Made by a program: the position numbers and the translations under genes | Notes under the pieces: generated by a model | What the model saw: only the letters and a program-made list of their open reading frames with translations | The model's database searches: none | What the model was told of the DNA's origin: nothing | Source: Aquilaria yunnanensis | Lineage: Eukaryota; Streptophyta; Magnoliopsida; Malvales; Thymelaeaceae | Length of the DNA: 64,000 bases | Assembly: GCA_039654915.1 (NCBI GenBank) | Contig: JBDJPA010000011.1 | Coordinates: 2,356,001 to 2,420,000, forward strand | Direction: 5' to 3' | Shown: piece after piece, positions 11,954-24,751 of the stretch | Position numbering within the stretch: the stretch's first letter is position 1 | Layout: each line of letters begins with the position of its first letter

Positions 11954-13721
11954 TTAACACTCTCCAGACTTCTCAACGCTAATTGACTTGAGAACAGCTG
12001 AGACCGGCGATTCCTGCTCAATCATTTTCGCATCAGCCACCGGTGTTTTGTCGGCGCTACGTGACTTGGAAGTGTCTGTCACCGGCAACTTTTCCGGCTC
12101 GATCATTTTCTCGTCAGCCACTGATGGATCTTTGCTCTTTCCCCACAGTACCATGTATAGCCCAAATATTATCAGAACCGTGCCAATTATACTACAAGTT
12201 AAACCAGCCAGCCATTACGATCCATATTTTGTCAGAATTTGATGTCTCCGAGTTCGAGACTTATGTTTTTATTTGTATTGTATCACATAAGAAAAATCGG
12301 TACCTTCCAAGGTGAATGTTCTCTGCGAGGATGAATGAGCCCAAAGCAGCGGTGATGATCATGCACAGAGGGCTAAATGCCGTCACGAAAACTGGCCCTT
12401 GCTCCCTTATCACCACTCCTTGCATGTAATATGCGATTCCGGAGCAAATCACCCCCTGTTCATTTCACTCCTTAAGTTTTATTTTGCGACACTTAGGTCA
12501 CTCCGACTTTAGCTTGTGTCAATTAATTCAGTGGTATATGTAATATTCTCACGAACCGAGTAAACAGCGGCCAGGAGGCTTGCGTCCCAGCCCATCTTCC
12601 AGGCGCTCAAGTCGCGCTCAGTGGCGAACGACACTGCTGCACCTCCGATTGTTCCCATCAAGCATATCAATGCCGTCAGAGACAGCTCCGCCGGGTAGTG
12701 CTTCTTCAGCGTCATCGTCTGCAAAATGAAGAAACCGGACCAACCCCAGCATCTGGCAAGGAGCATCAGGGTGCCGGCAACCCATTGCTTGTCACTCCCA
12801 TCAGCAACAGCGACTTGGTGGGCGGCGCCTCCTTGCGTCGTTATGAATTGGATTGCTGGGCCTTTGTAGAGGGTCATGATTACTGCTCCAGGGACCATGA
12901 TCACAGTTCCCACCACCTTCGCTATACTTGATATCTTCCTTAGGTTAACAACTTCCAGCCTTAAGTTTGTGATCACAAAACAAGAATCCTTTCATTAAAA
13001 TCTTTCCCCGTTGTTTTAGTTCAAACAAAAACTACTAATTAAGTATAAAAATTTTAGGCATGTACGTACCTGAAAATCAACGCCATCATGAAGGTAATGG
13101 CTGGCAACACATTTACTGTGGCCGATGCTAGTGTTGCTGTTGTATACTTCATGCCAAGGTAATATAAGTTCTGATCGATCACCGGCCTGTTCATTAATTG
13201 GAAAAAGTTAATTACAATTTACAACAACATATGAAGAAATATATATGGGAACATGCACATCCATGCATGCATGTCCCATGCATATAAATAATATACATGT
13301 AAAAGATTAATTATATTATCAAGATGCTTGGAGCATTACTCTAAGAAGCCCAGCACGGTTATTCTGAGGAAGATAGGAAGTGTCATCTTTGGCCTAACTT
13401 TCCTGTACAAAAGCAACGTAGCATCATACCGTACCTTAATATCGACTCATAGGATTTAGATGAAAATGAACAGAAAAGCAGAGGTAAAAGTGAAAAAGAT
13501 GGATACCTTTCAAGAACAAGGGCGAAGGGAGCAATGACAAGGGTGGCAACCAAATGGCGATAGACGGCGAGAATGTAATGGTTCATGCCATGTTTGAGAG
13601 AGACCATAGTGATCACGTACATACCGGCGTAACCAAACTGGAGAGAAATCATCGCCATGTAGGGTTTCACTTGGCTCAGCCCAGCAAAGCAGCTAAAAAA
13701 TGGCGACGTTTTCTCCCCCAT
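11954..13721 (-). CDS. WAT1-related (nodulin MtN21/EamA, UMAMIT-type) membrane transporter (395 aa, six exons)
   Basis: The - strand exons are 13721-13507, 13402-13340, 13186-13070, 12959-12557, 12455-12304 and 12191-11954. The sum is 1188 nt, with GT-AG introns and phase kept. The N-terminus runs KPYMAMISLQFGYAGMYVIT, followed by the family pattern LKHGMNHYILAVYRH and PFALVLERK. Further family stretches are DQNLYYLGMKYTTATLASA, CWGWSGFFILQ, YYMQGVVIREQGPVFVTAF and LGSFILAENIHLGR. Two EamA repeats (about residues 20-150 and 190-320) should give ten membrane helices. Members export amino acids or auxin at the plasma membrane, tonoplast or ER; the substrate cannot be told from sequence. Length matches the family norm of 380-400. 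The hydrophilic C-terminal tail holds two imperfect copies of a 27-residue unit beginning VADEKMIEPE and VADAKMIEQE. The start ATG gives MGEKTSPFFSC. Confidence 0.93.
11960..12121 (-). repeat. 81-bp in-frame tandem duplication in the WAT1 tail
   Basis: Two adjacent segments (about 12121-12041 and 12040-11960) share the same beginning, VAD-x-KMIE, and an SxxKS-type middle. The spacing is 81 bp, or 27 codons. It lies entirely in the cytosolic tail of the transporter and keeps the frame. Copies are diverged, so the duplication is not recent. Confidence 0.6.
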
Positions 13722-14950
13722 GATCTCTGTCAGAGAATCCTCACAGAATAGCTTCTGTTCCTTAGCTGCCTATCTCTATTATGAGTTAGTTTCTTGTAGT
13801 TAATTGTGACTGGTACCGAAGGAGACAGGGGCTTCTTATAGGCACGCTTGATCATGAAAATAAGAATAAAGAATTCCAATACACTCCCCTAATTAATATA
13901 AGTCGATGACCTATTGCGGATGTACGTTTAAGCATGTACAAGTCCCGTACTTCTCCTTTTTCTCATCACCCTTATCCACTAGAAAGGGGAAATTACTAAA
14001 TTAACCTCAATCAGGTGCAAGTAGCATTTGAAGTCATCTTACCTGCAAGTGCATGCAATGTCTCTGGATGAACCTCAAGACATGGGTTCCACGTTGGTAA
14101 TAGAAACGTTTTTTCCCTCAAAATTATTTTACGCTCTCGCTTATTAGCCAACATTTGCCACCGCTATCGAGGGACGGTTCCTTAAATTAGTTGTCGTTAA
14201 ATTTCTACTTTTTAGTAATTTTACTTTCAAAGCCTGGTAAGATATTTCTAAACAAAAAGGGTGCAAGTAGCCAGGATATGGTACTGTTTAAACAGCTTGG
14301 TAAACGTTTTTGGAGGGGAGGAGGCACTTCTGCCTTTTCTTCTATGATGCTATTGATGTTTTCACTTCTTTAAAAGTTAAGTACGTATTTTGCGATAGTC
14401 CTCAACATAAAATTTAGTAATTGGGAGTTTTAATTACTTTAATTTTTTTTTACAGGTTATAAAGGACTTTAAGCTCTTTTCTAGGGCCAGTAAGTTCCGT
14501 CCACAACATCTTATATAAGTTTTTCCTTTTTCCTTTAAGGAAAATAAAAAAAGGGAAAGAAAAAGGAATATAGGAATGTTTGTATGATGAAGGTAAAAAA
14601 TTTGTTTTGTTGTGAGAGGGAAGTGGGGATTCGATTCATAGCTGACTAATGAGGCTAGGGATTAGTGGAGAAGGGTGAGGTGGGAAGAGTATATAAGTGG
14701 GCTTAGTTAAAAGTTGGTGGTTGATTTGGAATTTATAAGTGGACAATTAATATTGTCTAAGGAATGTGCAGAGTGGCCACCATTAATCAGATAGTGTCTG
14801 CTGGAAGGGTATATGTGGATTGCTTTTTGGTTTCGAATTAACTTCCAATCTCTTGGGCTGATTGGGTGAATGTGTATTCGTTCTGCTGGATAATTAGTTA
14901 CGTGGAAGAAGCCATTTTGAGATAAGCTAATTTAATTTTTATTTGGAAAA
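13722..14950. other. Upstream region of the WAT1-related gene; otherwise no gene
   Basis: The first few hundred bases upstream of the - strand start codon should contain its promoter, but no unambiguous TATA box was assigned. The rest is non-coding. A short open frame at 14191-14373 has no recognisable content. Confidence 0.5.
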
Positions 14951-14954
14951 AAAA

Positions 14955-16630
14955 AAGTTATTTGATTCTTATTCCTAGATCTTAGTATTATAAACAATGT
15001 ACATAAGTGATAAATAATATTTCTACTCCATTTTTCCTCGCAACAATCGCCATTTTTTTAATATATCTTTGATGATGTATGCATGTATATATATATATGT
15101 GTATATGTATGAGAAACAAAAAAAAATGTTGAAGCGCATATATAATGTTGATAAACTTTTTTATTTCAAGTTATAACTTATTTTACTCGTCGGATGATAT
15201 CAAAATCTCTGATTGTACTCTCAAAGTAAAAATAAATAAATAAATAAACAAAGGAATCGCATTATTAGGACTTCAAAAGGGGGAAAAAAAAAGAATTGCA
15301 AGTTAGGTCTTTTTTATTAGTCTTACATTTCTGGAAAGTTGCCACTAAATTTGAGGTCTTGCAACAAAAGTGCTCTTAAATTTATATTTCTATAAAAAAA
15401 CCGTTAAATATGACATTTTATCAATTTTTGTTACTTTTTTTACTTGAATATTTCAATTAGAACCTAAATATTAACTTCATAGTTAATTCCTTTATTGAAA
15501 ATTCTAGATTTTCGAATTGCGAGAGATATAAAAGCTTCCAATTATATGAATGATGGAGTTCTATCTTTTCTTTGAAGTATTTAAATCTTTTTTTTACTTT
15601 TATATTATAAATAATTTTGCTTTTTAAATGAGTTCGAAATCTGTTATTCTCTAATTAATTAGAGTTATATATTACTATTCTCTAATTAATTTTTATTTAA
15701 AAAAAGGTTATTTGATTCTTATTCCTAGATCTTAGTATAAACAATGTACATGTGATAGATAAGATTCATATATACTCCACTTTTCCGCGCAACCATTGCC
15801 ATTTTTTTTAATATATCTTTGACGATGTATGCATGTATATATATATATGTGTATGTATGAGAGACAAAAATAAAAATGCAGAAGTTCACATATAATGTTG
15901 ATCAACTTTTCTATTCTCAAGTTATAACTTATTATTTTACGCGTTGGATGATATCCAAATCTGTCATTGTACTCTAAAAGTAAGGAAAAATAAATAAATA
16001 AATAAATAAACAAAAGTATCGCATTACTAGGACTTCAAAAGTGAAAAAAGAATTGCGCAAGTTAGGTCCTTTTTTTTTTATTAGTCTTACATTTATGGAA
16101 AGTTGCCACTAAATTAATTTGAAGTTTTGCAACAAAAATGCTCTTAAATTTACATTTCTATGAAAAAACCATTAAATACAACTTTTTTTTTCAATTTTTG
16201 TTACTTTTTTACTTGAATAGTTTAATTAGAGCCTCAAAGATTAACTTCATAGTTAATTCCTTTATTGAAATAACTCATTTAAATTCTTTTAAATGAGATC
16301 CAAATCTTTTATTCTCTAATTAATTAGAGCTATATATTACTATATATTAGGATTTTGAAAAGGAGAAAACTGAGGCAAAAGAAGCGCAAGTTGTATTTTG
16401 CACATTAGTCTTACTTTTATGATGACAAACCCTTTAATTGCCACCAAAGTTGAAGTTCTCCAATAAAAATGTTCTTAAATTTATATTGCTATAAAAAGCG
16501 CCACTCAACACAATATTCCTTGAACTTTTTACTTTATAAATTTAATAAAATATTTTATTGGAAATCAAAGGTTAAAAATACAACTTAATATTTCAAAAAC
16601 TTTCATAGTTAGTTCCTTCATTGAAATCAC
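14955..16630. repeat. ~750-bp tandem direct duplication plus a diverged third copy
   Basis: The string GTTATTTGATTCTTATTCCT occurs at 14957 and 15707, exactly 750 bp apart, and similarity continues through both units. Shared landmarks include the CCTAGATCTTAG block, GTATGCATGTATATATATAT and GTGTATGTATGAGA, a run of AAAT repeats, and CTCTAATTAATTAGAG near each end. From about 16346 a third, shorter and more diverged copy repeats the TAGTCTTAC ... TTGCCAC ... TTCTTAAATTTATAT part. There is no coding content. The third copy being most diverged suggests stepwise growth. Confidence 0.75.
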
Positions 16631-16839
16631 TTATGTAAATCAGGTTAATTCATACTAAAGTTTTAATGATGATAATTACAAAGACGCATAAAGTGACTTG
16701 ATATTTTTACCCCTACTAAGAGTTTTATTCCATTTTTAACAAGACAACTTTGAAATTCATCCATACTAATGATGTGAAAAAGGGGAAAAATATGCTATTT
16801 GGGCGTTGGTTGCATCTTCTTATAATAATTTTGGGCACA

Positions 16840-19110
16840 AACCTCAATTAAAAAAAAACCTCTCTACGTCTTGGTGTTGGCTTCTAGATCTCTTATCAAT
16901 GACCCTTAGCCCCAAAGACTCATAGGAATGACGACAGGTTAGGTCAGACACGATGTGCCATTCCCATAATTTATACTTGTGGGTATTCATTTACCAACAA
17001 CGTTATGAGTATCCGTTAACTGGTAAGATTTTCTACTCATACCCATAACTATCGGATGTTCATACCTGGAAATGTATCCTTAAATAGTCAATATTTCGTC
17101 AAGCAATAGGGAAAAAACTAAAATTGACCCTGATCTATTCACTCTCTATCATGAAGCACCCTAACTTTTGTCCTTTCTACTTTAACCAGTTATGGATTAG
17201 GGGTGATAGCTTACCTATCATGGATCCCCACACCACCACCCACTTATACCTGCTAGATGGGTAAGAGTTTTTACCCATGTATGCTCCATCACTCATATTT
17301 TTATCCATAAAATAACCCATCATGGAAGGGTATCCACATGTCACAGGTTTTACCCACCTGATTGTCATCCCTAGCCCTAGAAACCCAGTTAGGGGGATTT
17401 CTCACCTTGGTATAACTCAGGTGGGCTTAACTGTCTCCACTGAATCAAAGGGTCATTTCGTTGAACTGTTGAAAGGGGAACGGGAACAACTTTTCGTAGT
17501 TATCATTCATTGAAACCCTTTTTAACCTTGATAAGAGCCCTAGGTAAGTCTTTTCACCCTCAAAGTTCTCGATCAATAGGGGCCTACTATGGATCTCATG
17601 TATAGGAAAATCCATCCTCTTATAGGGGAAATGCCATAAGGGGTTGCCATATGTCTTTTCAGCTCTCCCAAGAATCTTTAATGATGATGAGGTTAGAGGA
17701 TCTATTGTCCCCGCGAGGGATCGAGACTAGATGAAAGGACATGGAGCCTGAAGAGATAGTAAGGGTATAAAAATTAAGGCTGTCTCTAGTATGAGGGCTA
17801 CCTTGCCATTTGGCACGCAAGGATGAATGTGTTAAGGTGGAGAAAGAGTTAAGGATGGGCTAAGAAGGGGGGAGGTGGCAATCTTCACATAATTGGAGCC
17901 CAGGAAACGGAGGCTAGTCAAAAGTTAGACTAGGTACACAATGATATAGTCTTCTTTGGGCTCGTAGAATCAATAGTTATTAGCAAGGACAGTGGCCTCG
18001 ACCCTGCCGGCCAATAGTGGTTCATGGTGGTGATCCCCATAGACTCCCCCAAAGGATTGTTGGCAATGACGACCACATCATTTAGTTGTGACTTTATTAC
18101 CACGGCTTCCTGCCTTCCTAAGATTTTGCGCCAGTGACCGTTTTCCTCATGGTTGATTTGCAAGTCATTTGAGAAAAAGGAAACCTAAATCACCATTAGT
18201 TAGTGTGCAGTACAGTAGCCGGTTGTTGCACGATAGTGGAAGAAAAAGTAAACAGAAAGAAAAAAGCCAAATTAGAAAGATAGATGAGGGTAAATTGCCT
18301 TAAGTGCAGGAGTTCTAAAGACAAAATGGTGAATGAAGCACTAACGAGTGGTAGAAATAACAGTGATTAGAGAAGCGGATAAAAGAGCACAAGAAGCATA
18401 AAGACCTAAGAGAATGTTTGCAAGAATCGTGAAGTGGTAAAGAATTGGGGAAAACAAAGGGAACATATTTGTACTCCCATGAGGTTTCTTAATCTCCCAT
18501 ATCTTGGTAATTGCCAACTCATGATCATGAAGGTGGTGGGAAATAAGTCGACAGTGAGAGGCCATGTGGCCCTTGACTGCCATGATTCTTGCGTGCATGC
18601 AAGCATGACAAAGATGACATCAATTAGGTGTAGTTTTGACGGTAGGAGCCACTACATCACACTCGAACCTAAAAAATGTAGAAATCCACATCTGACATTT
18701 TCTAGAGGGGGACAAGTTTATACCATATTAGGCCTTAAGCCTTACCTGTTAAGGCCCATTATTTGGGTTCGACATACACAAGAGACCAATTCATAGGAGA
18801 ATCCTAGGTAAGGAAGAGTTCTAATTAAGGGAGGTATTTAATATGAGAAGATTTCTTGGATGAGGAAAATCCCTCATTAATTATACACCTAAGGAGCAAG
18901 AATTTGGCACCCAAGTGTATAAAAGAAGACCTCATAGTGCATTCCATTTACGCACTTCATACCCTAATTCCGTTGTTACTTTACGTATTGTTCAATGAGC
19001 TAACTTGACCATTAGAGAGTCTGTCCCCAAAGACACTTTCTAAGCTTTAGATGTTATTTTTGGACACAAGTTCTCAAGTCCTAGTTGACTTGGGTTAACT
19101 AGTCGGAGGT
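16840..19110. mobile_element. Decayed repeat, possibly an LTR-retrotransposon remnant
   Basis: This stretch has a higher GC content than its surroundings and no long open frame. Near its end, a TATA-like box (TATAAAAG, 18918-18925) is followed about 180 bp later by a block containing GGAGGTCCGGTTCAACAATT. That block resembles the end of plant Tat/Athila-type Gypsy LTRs, from memory. No partner LTR, primer-binding site or target duplication was found. Open frames at 17177-18796 on both strands have no recognisable domains. The call is weak and needs a repeat-library search. Confidence 0.3.
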
Positions 19111-19390
19111 CCGGTTCAACAATTTTTCTGAGTAGTTTGACTATCATCATAAAATGCCATGACTTTTTAAAGATGAAAGCCTGAAAGTCATCTGGCCCCA
19201 AGGCCTTAACATTTTTCATCTAAAGATAATGACAATTTTGATTTCATCTTTTGTACAAAGGCACGTGTGACCATTCAATTTGACTTGGAGAAAGCTTCCT
19301 AGTAACGTATGAGCATAACAGATCTTAAGTAGTAGGTCTATAGTGCTTTGAACTTTGTACGTTTGATAAAATATGAGGGAATGTGACCAA

Positions 19391-19710
19391 ATTCATTTTA
19401 GTTTAAGTGAACTTAATTTAAAATGATTTATTTTTATTTTTATATCTTTTTTTCTGTAATCAAATTTATTCAAAATTCAATATTATATTTATGATAATCC
19501 ATTGAAAGTAAAATTCTATGATTTTATTTAGTTTTCATAAATTTTCTTTTTTCAAATATAAAAAAATAAAAATTTATAAAAATTTAATAACCTTATAAAA
19601 ATTTATTTTTAATGAATTATTACACATATATAATATTCATTTTCAAATAAAATTTATTTCAAATAAACAAAAAAATTTTAAAAAATATAAATTAAATTAA
19701 AATAAATTGG
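19391..19710. repeat. Fold-back MITE family, copy A (right end degraded)
   Basis: It matches the four other copies in this window in order: ATTCATTTTAGTTTAAGTGA at the left, an AT-rich arm with TTCAATATTATATTTATGAT, then the mirrored arm. The right terminus is eroded compared with copy B (42241-42588). Confidence 0.6.
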
Positions 19711-20066
19711 ATGGTTTCGAACTTTCGACTGTTCTCGAAAATAGTTATGCGCTGGCCTTGATAATTCCATGACAAGGATATTTTGGATGAGAATTTCGTG
19801 GTAGATATAAAGGTGAGTTTGTTGTTTGTGAAGCAGCGTACTGAAGGCAAAAAATATTGGAGTACAAGAAAATACAACCAGAAAAAAGCGGATTTGATTC
19901 TGTGGAGCTCAGCCCTCAAGACTGAAGCGAAGCACCAACTTAGCAAAGGCGTACGTCTTTTGCTGACTCATTCCCACGTGAAGCGGCAACCGTCCAGCGA
20001 CCAGCCTCAGCCTCAAACTCATTCTAGTTAATTAATTTCCACTTTTAGAAATGCTCTATTTTCTTG
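19711..20066. other. Short spacer with an unassigned open frame
   Basis: An 82-codon + strand frame (19783-20031) with fairly GC-rich coding-like composition ends just before the Mutator-like element. It has no motif I recognise and no partner exon was found, so it is recorded but not called a gene. Confidence 0.3.
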
Positions 20067-21252
20067 GAAAAATTATCAAAAATCCCCTCAATTATTCTCA
20101 AACCTGCAGTTTTATCACTCATTTTTCAAATACCTACAGTTACCCCCTATCAAATTAACTCCGCCATTCACTGTTAACACAAAAAGGGGAAACTAACTGA
20201 CTTTACTCTCCCAGACTTCTTACTTAAAATTTTTCCCCCCTAAACACTAAAACTCGTTCAAATCAAATCAATTATTCTGAAAACTTGTACCCAGATTCAC
20301 ACCATCATCGCCATGAAACCCATACCCAGATTCGGCCATATTCTGATCGGGGGAGTCGCTAATGGGTCTCCTTCTTTGCCTGACTTCTCGCATTATCTTG
20401 CCGCCACGTCAGGAGCCCGATTCATCGACCAGCTCCAAATCAACTCCTCTCTGTCTCCCTCACATTTTCCATCCCCAGCCGCCTTTGAATACCTCTGCTC
20501 CGCTTCATTCCCCGACCTAGACACATTCGAATCCCTCCATCTCAAACATTTACCGCCCTCTTGGAGATACGTAATCGTGAACATCTACGGCGATGGCTGG
20601 ATGTGAAGGATCAGACGACCATTGGGTCGGCAAAAGTGGGAAGCAGCGTGTCAATCTCTGACCTCGAAATAGCCATCATGAATCCACATGCCATGAATAC
20701 CTAGCGGAGGAGCGCCACATACGGGAGATCGGCCTTGGTTTACCTCTTCTTCAAGTCCGCGGCAGATTCCGACGATGCCTGGAAAGCCTGATTTCGCTAG
20801 CGCTGGGTCCAGTTTGATTTGTGGGGAGCCCATTTTGGCCAGTGCGGAACTTGATGAGAAATTGACGAGCAAGCATCCGCCAATGCGGCAGATTCTGACA
20901 AGAAGCAACCGCCTGGGAAGCCCCTTTTTGCTTTTTGTTTGTTTAGCATTTCAATTATTTTTTCCTATGTTTGACTAAATGGGTTTTGATGCATATGGTG
21001 TTTGATTGAATAAGGTTTAGGGTATGATAATGATAATTAAATCAAGTGGAGGAGTGCAATTAACATCATTTGAAACTAGGGTGCAAAGTTTCAAAGAAAG
21101 AAAGCAAGCAGGGCAAATTCGAATATTTTCTCTTTCTCTTTCGTAACAGACATTAACGGAGTTAAATGTTGAAGGGATAAGTGTAGGTTTCTAAAACAAG
21201 GGGTACAAAACTGTAGGTTTGAGCATTCGTTTGGGGTTTTTGGGTAATTTTC
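20067..21252. mobile_element. Non-autonomous Mutator-like element carrying gene-like sequence (Pack-MULE candidate)
   Basis: Terminal inverted repeats of about 110 bp face each other. The left reads GAAAAATTATCAAAAATCCC, then CTCAAACCTGCAGTTTT and TTAACTCCGCCATTCACTGT. The inverse of the right reads GAAAATTACCCAAAAACCCC, then CTCAAACCTACAGTTTTG and TTAACTCCGTTAATGTCTGT. Candidate 9-bp target duplications flank it (ATTTTCTTG at 20058-20066, CCTTTCTTG at 21252-21260; seven of nine match, ends uncertain by 1 bp). The interior (20.3-20.95 kb) is much more GC-rich than its surroundings and reads like plant exon sequence. No transposase is present. Confidence 0.65.
20313..20606 (+). pseudogene. GC-rich coding-like fragment inside a Mutator-like element, family not recognised
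   Basis: A 97-codon frame starts MKPIPRFGHILIGG and ends at a TGA after NIYGDGWM. Downstream sequence to about 20930 keeps the same GC-rich, exon-like character in other frames (for example ALVYLFFKSAADSDDAWKA, and PGKPDFASAGSSLICGEP from 20775). This suggests a captured gene piece broken by frame changes or joined from several exons. I do not recognise the parent protein. Its position between the inverted repeats of 20067-21252 points to capture rather than a resident gene. A BLASTX search of 20250-20980 against plant proteomes would identify the parent. Confidence 0.5.
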
Positions 21253-24125
21253 CTTTCTTGACCTTTTCTTTCTCGTAAATTTTTGCTTTTTTGCCCTTTT
21301 CTTTGCCACCACTTTTTATTTTTACAAGTGTATAAAATCGGAGGAGAAAAACAATGATGAAGCTACTAAATTTTTAGATAACCCAAGGGCAAGTTTGCCA
21401 TTTTTGTGCGTTGGTACTAAAATACACAGTAGTTTTTCTTTTCCAAGTTATTAGTATGGTAAAAATTGTCTATAGGTATTCCAAAGCTATACATGTGTTC
21501 AAGCATTTCATAATATTATATCAATCAAGATTGTTAAGATCCCAATTCAGATTTTAGAATCTTGTAATCCTACGATTCAATATCATGAAACCTATCGAAA
21601 AGAAATAGGATCGATGAAGATCTTAAGATCAGCAGGATCTTTTGATCTTATTGATCCTACTTGTTATTGATTTTTATTGGGTACACTTGTATTTGTGCCT
21701 AAATTAGAAAGTTTAAGTGATTAGACCATTGTTGCCTAAGTTGAGATATCTAAATTAGTGGTTATATGACTTGAATTGTGAAGTAACTTAAAAAAAAAAA
21801 AAAGTTTCTCATTCTGAAGAGAAAACTCAAAATTTTGATAGGACCTCCATAAATTTGTTGTTATTATGTTATGCTTATTTATGAGTTTTTTTCAAACTTG
21901 TGTCGATTATTATATTAGCTATATTAATGTGTGCTTTATTAGGACTTGAGCTTTATTTGTGCTGTAACACTAATTGTGTTATGTCATTATTATGACACTT
22001 GAACTTTACTTAAGTTTTCAATATAATTAATCTTCTATATGATATATATTATTTATTACAAGAAATTGTAACATTTTAGTAGGAGTTTACATTTAACAAC
22101 CTGATTTTACAATTCTAATTTTGCATGATGTAAAATGATCTGAAATATGATCACGATCTTAACAACCTTGATATCAATAGACACAACTAGTTTTGAGATA
22201 TAGGGAATTGTGACAGTTTTCATGCCTCATAATCGTTATTATAGGATATCTATCTATTGTGATCATTCCTATAGGCTAGGTTAACTTTGTCATTACCCGT
22301 GAGATCGCATCTTCCATTCTTCTCTAGGTTTGTTTTCTTTATTCATTTTGACTACCAAACAAAAAAATTATACTTGTGATCGTACGAACAATATAATTAT
22401 GAAAATAAGATTCATTAAAATTTAAAAGCAATAAAGTTTTTTTCTTGTGATTCAAAAGCATTTATATAAAATGTATAAGATTGAGAATACATAGATATCT
22501 AAGGAAAGAGGATGTTTGTTTTTTCATGACTTGAAAGGCCATCAAACAATCGTATGTGGCATTTAGATGGCAAGTGATGGAGGTGGGGTTTGTACTCCAA
22601 GCCTCCGTCGATGTCCCATGACACCTAAGCCAATTTGTTAAGATGCTTAAGACAAATGCAATAAAGTTATTTGCATCAAATGATCATTTCAATTTTCTTA
22701 CACATGTCAATTAAAACACTCAGGTCTACAATAGTCACTAAAGTGTTTAGGAAATTTCTTTTTTATTTTATTTTATTTTGTATACAGAAACATCTTTATA
22801 AGTTTAGGTAAAATAGGTGATATTCTATAGTATAAAGAACGGAAAATGTTTGCCTTTTTGGGATTCATAAAGTACTCGAATAAGCTTTGTATAACATTGT
22901 AGAAGAAAGTGAATGAGGCAGAAGTTGAATTCATGACCTTCCTTTTCCCTTAGTGCCCATTTAATACTTTTCCAAAGTGGCTGGGGCATTTAGCAAATTT
23001 CTAGATATGAAAATAGAGGTGGTTGTGTTTGAAGTGTAAAATGCCTGAATTGGATATCATTATTTATCAATATAAACAATATAATGCAACAACGAACAAT
23101 GTGAATAATTCTAGAGTATCCTCAGAATAATAATACTTCTTTCATTACAAAATATTTACTCCACCAGAATCATAAAGGATAAACCTTTTGACTTTTAACG
23201 GTGGTTAAGAAAGTTGTATTTTTAGTGGATTTGCAGAAAAGACATATGAGCAATATTGGTAACTTTTACTTTTTTTTTTAGAAAAAAAAATAAGGGTGTA
23301 TACTTTTAGATTTCCAGAAAAGGAATAAGGGCCAATTATTGTGAGATAGAGATAATATCATTTTTCAATTTTAATAAAACATTCTTTTTTTTATCAAAAT
23401 TAATTTTTTTGATAAACAACACAATTATTTTGAATCTTTTTGAAAACTCAATTGCGATCTTATTAATTTTGGTAAAAAATCTAAAACTATGATTAATAAT
23501 GCACATTTCAGAAGCAAAAATTTGATCAACTCAAGAGTTTGAAGTCCAGTCCAAATATGGATACTTCTTCTTATGCTTTAAAATAACTTATATATATATG
23601 AGCTACTTAAGTAGGACAAACATAATTTAAAAGAAATGACATGAATATATAAAGGTGCCAAATATTCTCAAGCACAAAAATAGGATAATTTTGTAAAGTT
23701 GTAAGGATGGTTGTATGATGCTTGGCATGAATCCAATCTGAACCATTTTTTTCTATATGATCTCTCTCTTTAAACTTCAATCATGCAGGTAAGTGTAAAA
23801 CTTGAATTGAAGAGAGCTGTGTAGTAAAAAAGTTAAGTTTGAATTGAAATTAGTATCAATCTTGATAATTTCTTCTTCAAGTTGAGATTGCAAAAGATAT
23901 AGCTGAACCATAAACAAGCTTTAAATTAAGTTAAACTTCAGTTAAATTCAAATTTTTATTTTAAATCAACGAGAAAAAATTATGAAAAGCTAAAACTAGA
24001 CCTAGCTAGCTAAGCCAAGTAGTGAGTAAGCCAAACTCAACTTCAGGTGAATATCTGTCTAATAATTTGCTCAAATTTAGATAAAAGAATGAGTCATAAA
24101 TAAACTTTAAATCGAGTAAGATTAG
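21253..24125. other. AT-rich intergenic region, no gene
   Basis: No coding exon or RNA gene was recognised. The area holds simple A/T tracts and a clustered GATCTTAAGATC-type palindromic stretch near 21610-21660. The open frame at 24006-24188 lacks recognisable content and runs into the Mutator-like terminus at 24126. Confidence 0.5.
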
Positions 24126-24751
24126 GGCTAAACTATATATTTGGCCCCTGAACTTACCCAACTCAGTGCTCAGCAAATATAAGTTCACAAACTTAAAAAA
24201 ATTGAGTGAGTTAGTTTATACAGCTTAGACATGTTGATGGAAAAATTGCAAAAGCTCTCTTCATTTCTTTTATTTTGGCGCAAGAAGTATTTTTAGTTTA
24301 AAATCATTTAAATATTAGTTTAAAATCATTCAAATAAACTATGTTTAATCATTCAAATAAACTATCTCATCTACTTAGGAATGAAAGTACGGGTTGTAGG
24401 ATCGGGTTTGGGTTGAAACCTGATTTTTATAACATGTCCCTAACCTTCACCTAACCTTATTTTAGTCATAACCCAAACCGATCGTAGCCTGATTTATATC
24501 AGGTTATAACCACATTGACCAGAAATTTTGATCTCACTCTATTTCTTGCTTACTAAATTAAAGAAATTTAAAAAGTTCTACAAATCCTCCATGTCATAAT
24601 TTCATTGTAGCTGAATAAACAAGCGTGACATCCATACTTCATCATCTAATCAAGTACTATGTAAAAATTTGTACTAAGATTTTTGTATAATTAATATTTT
24701 TCATCTAAGCTTATTAATAACTAATTTGAAGTCACTTATCAACTGAACAGT

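Noticed and set aside
17177..18796. Several overlapping open frames on both strands in the 17-19 kb repeat
   Set aside because: All are below 130 codons, overlap each other on opposite strands and lack domain motifs; more likely decayed repeat DNA.
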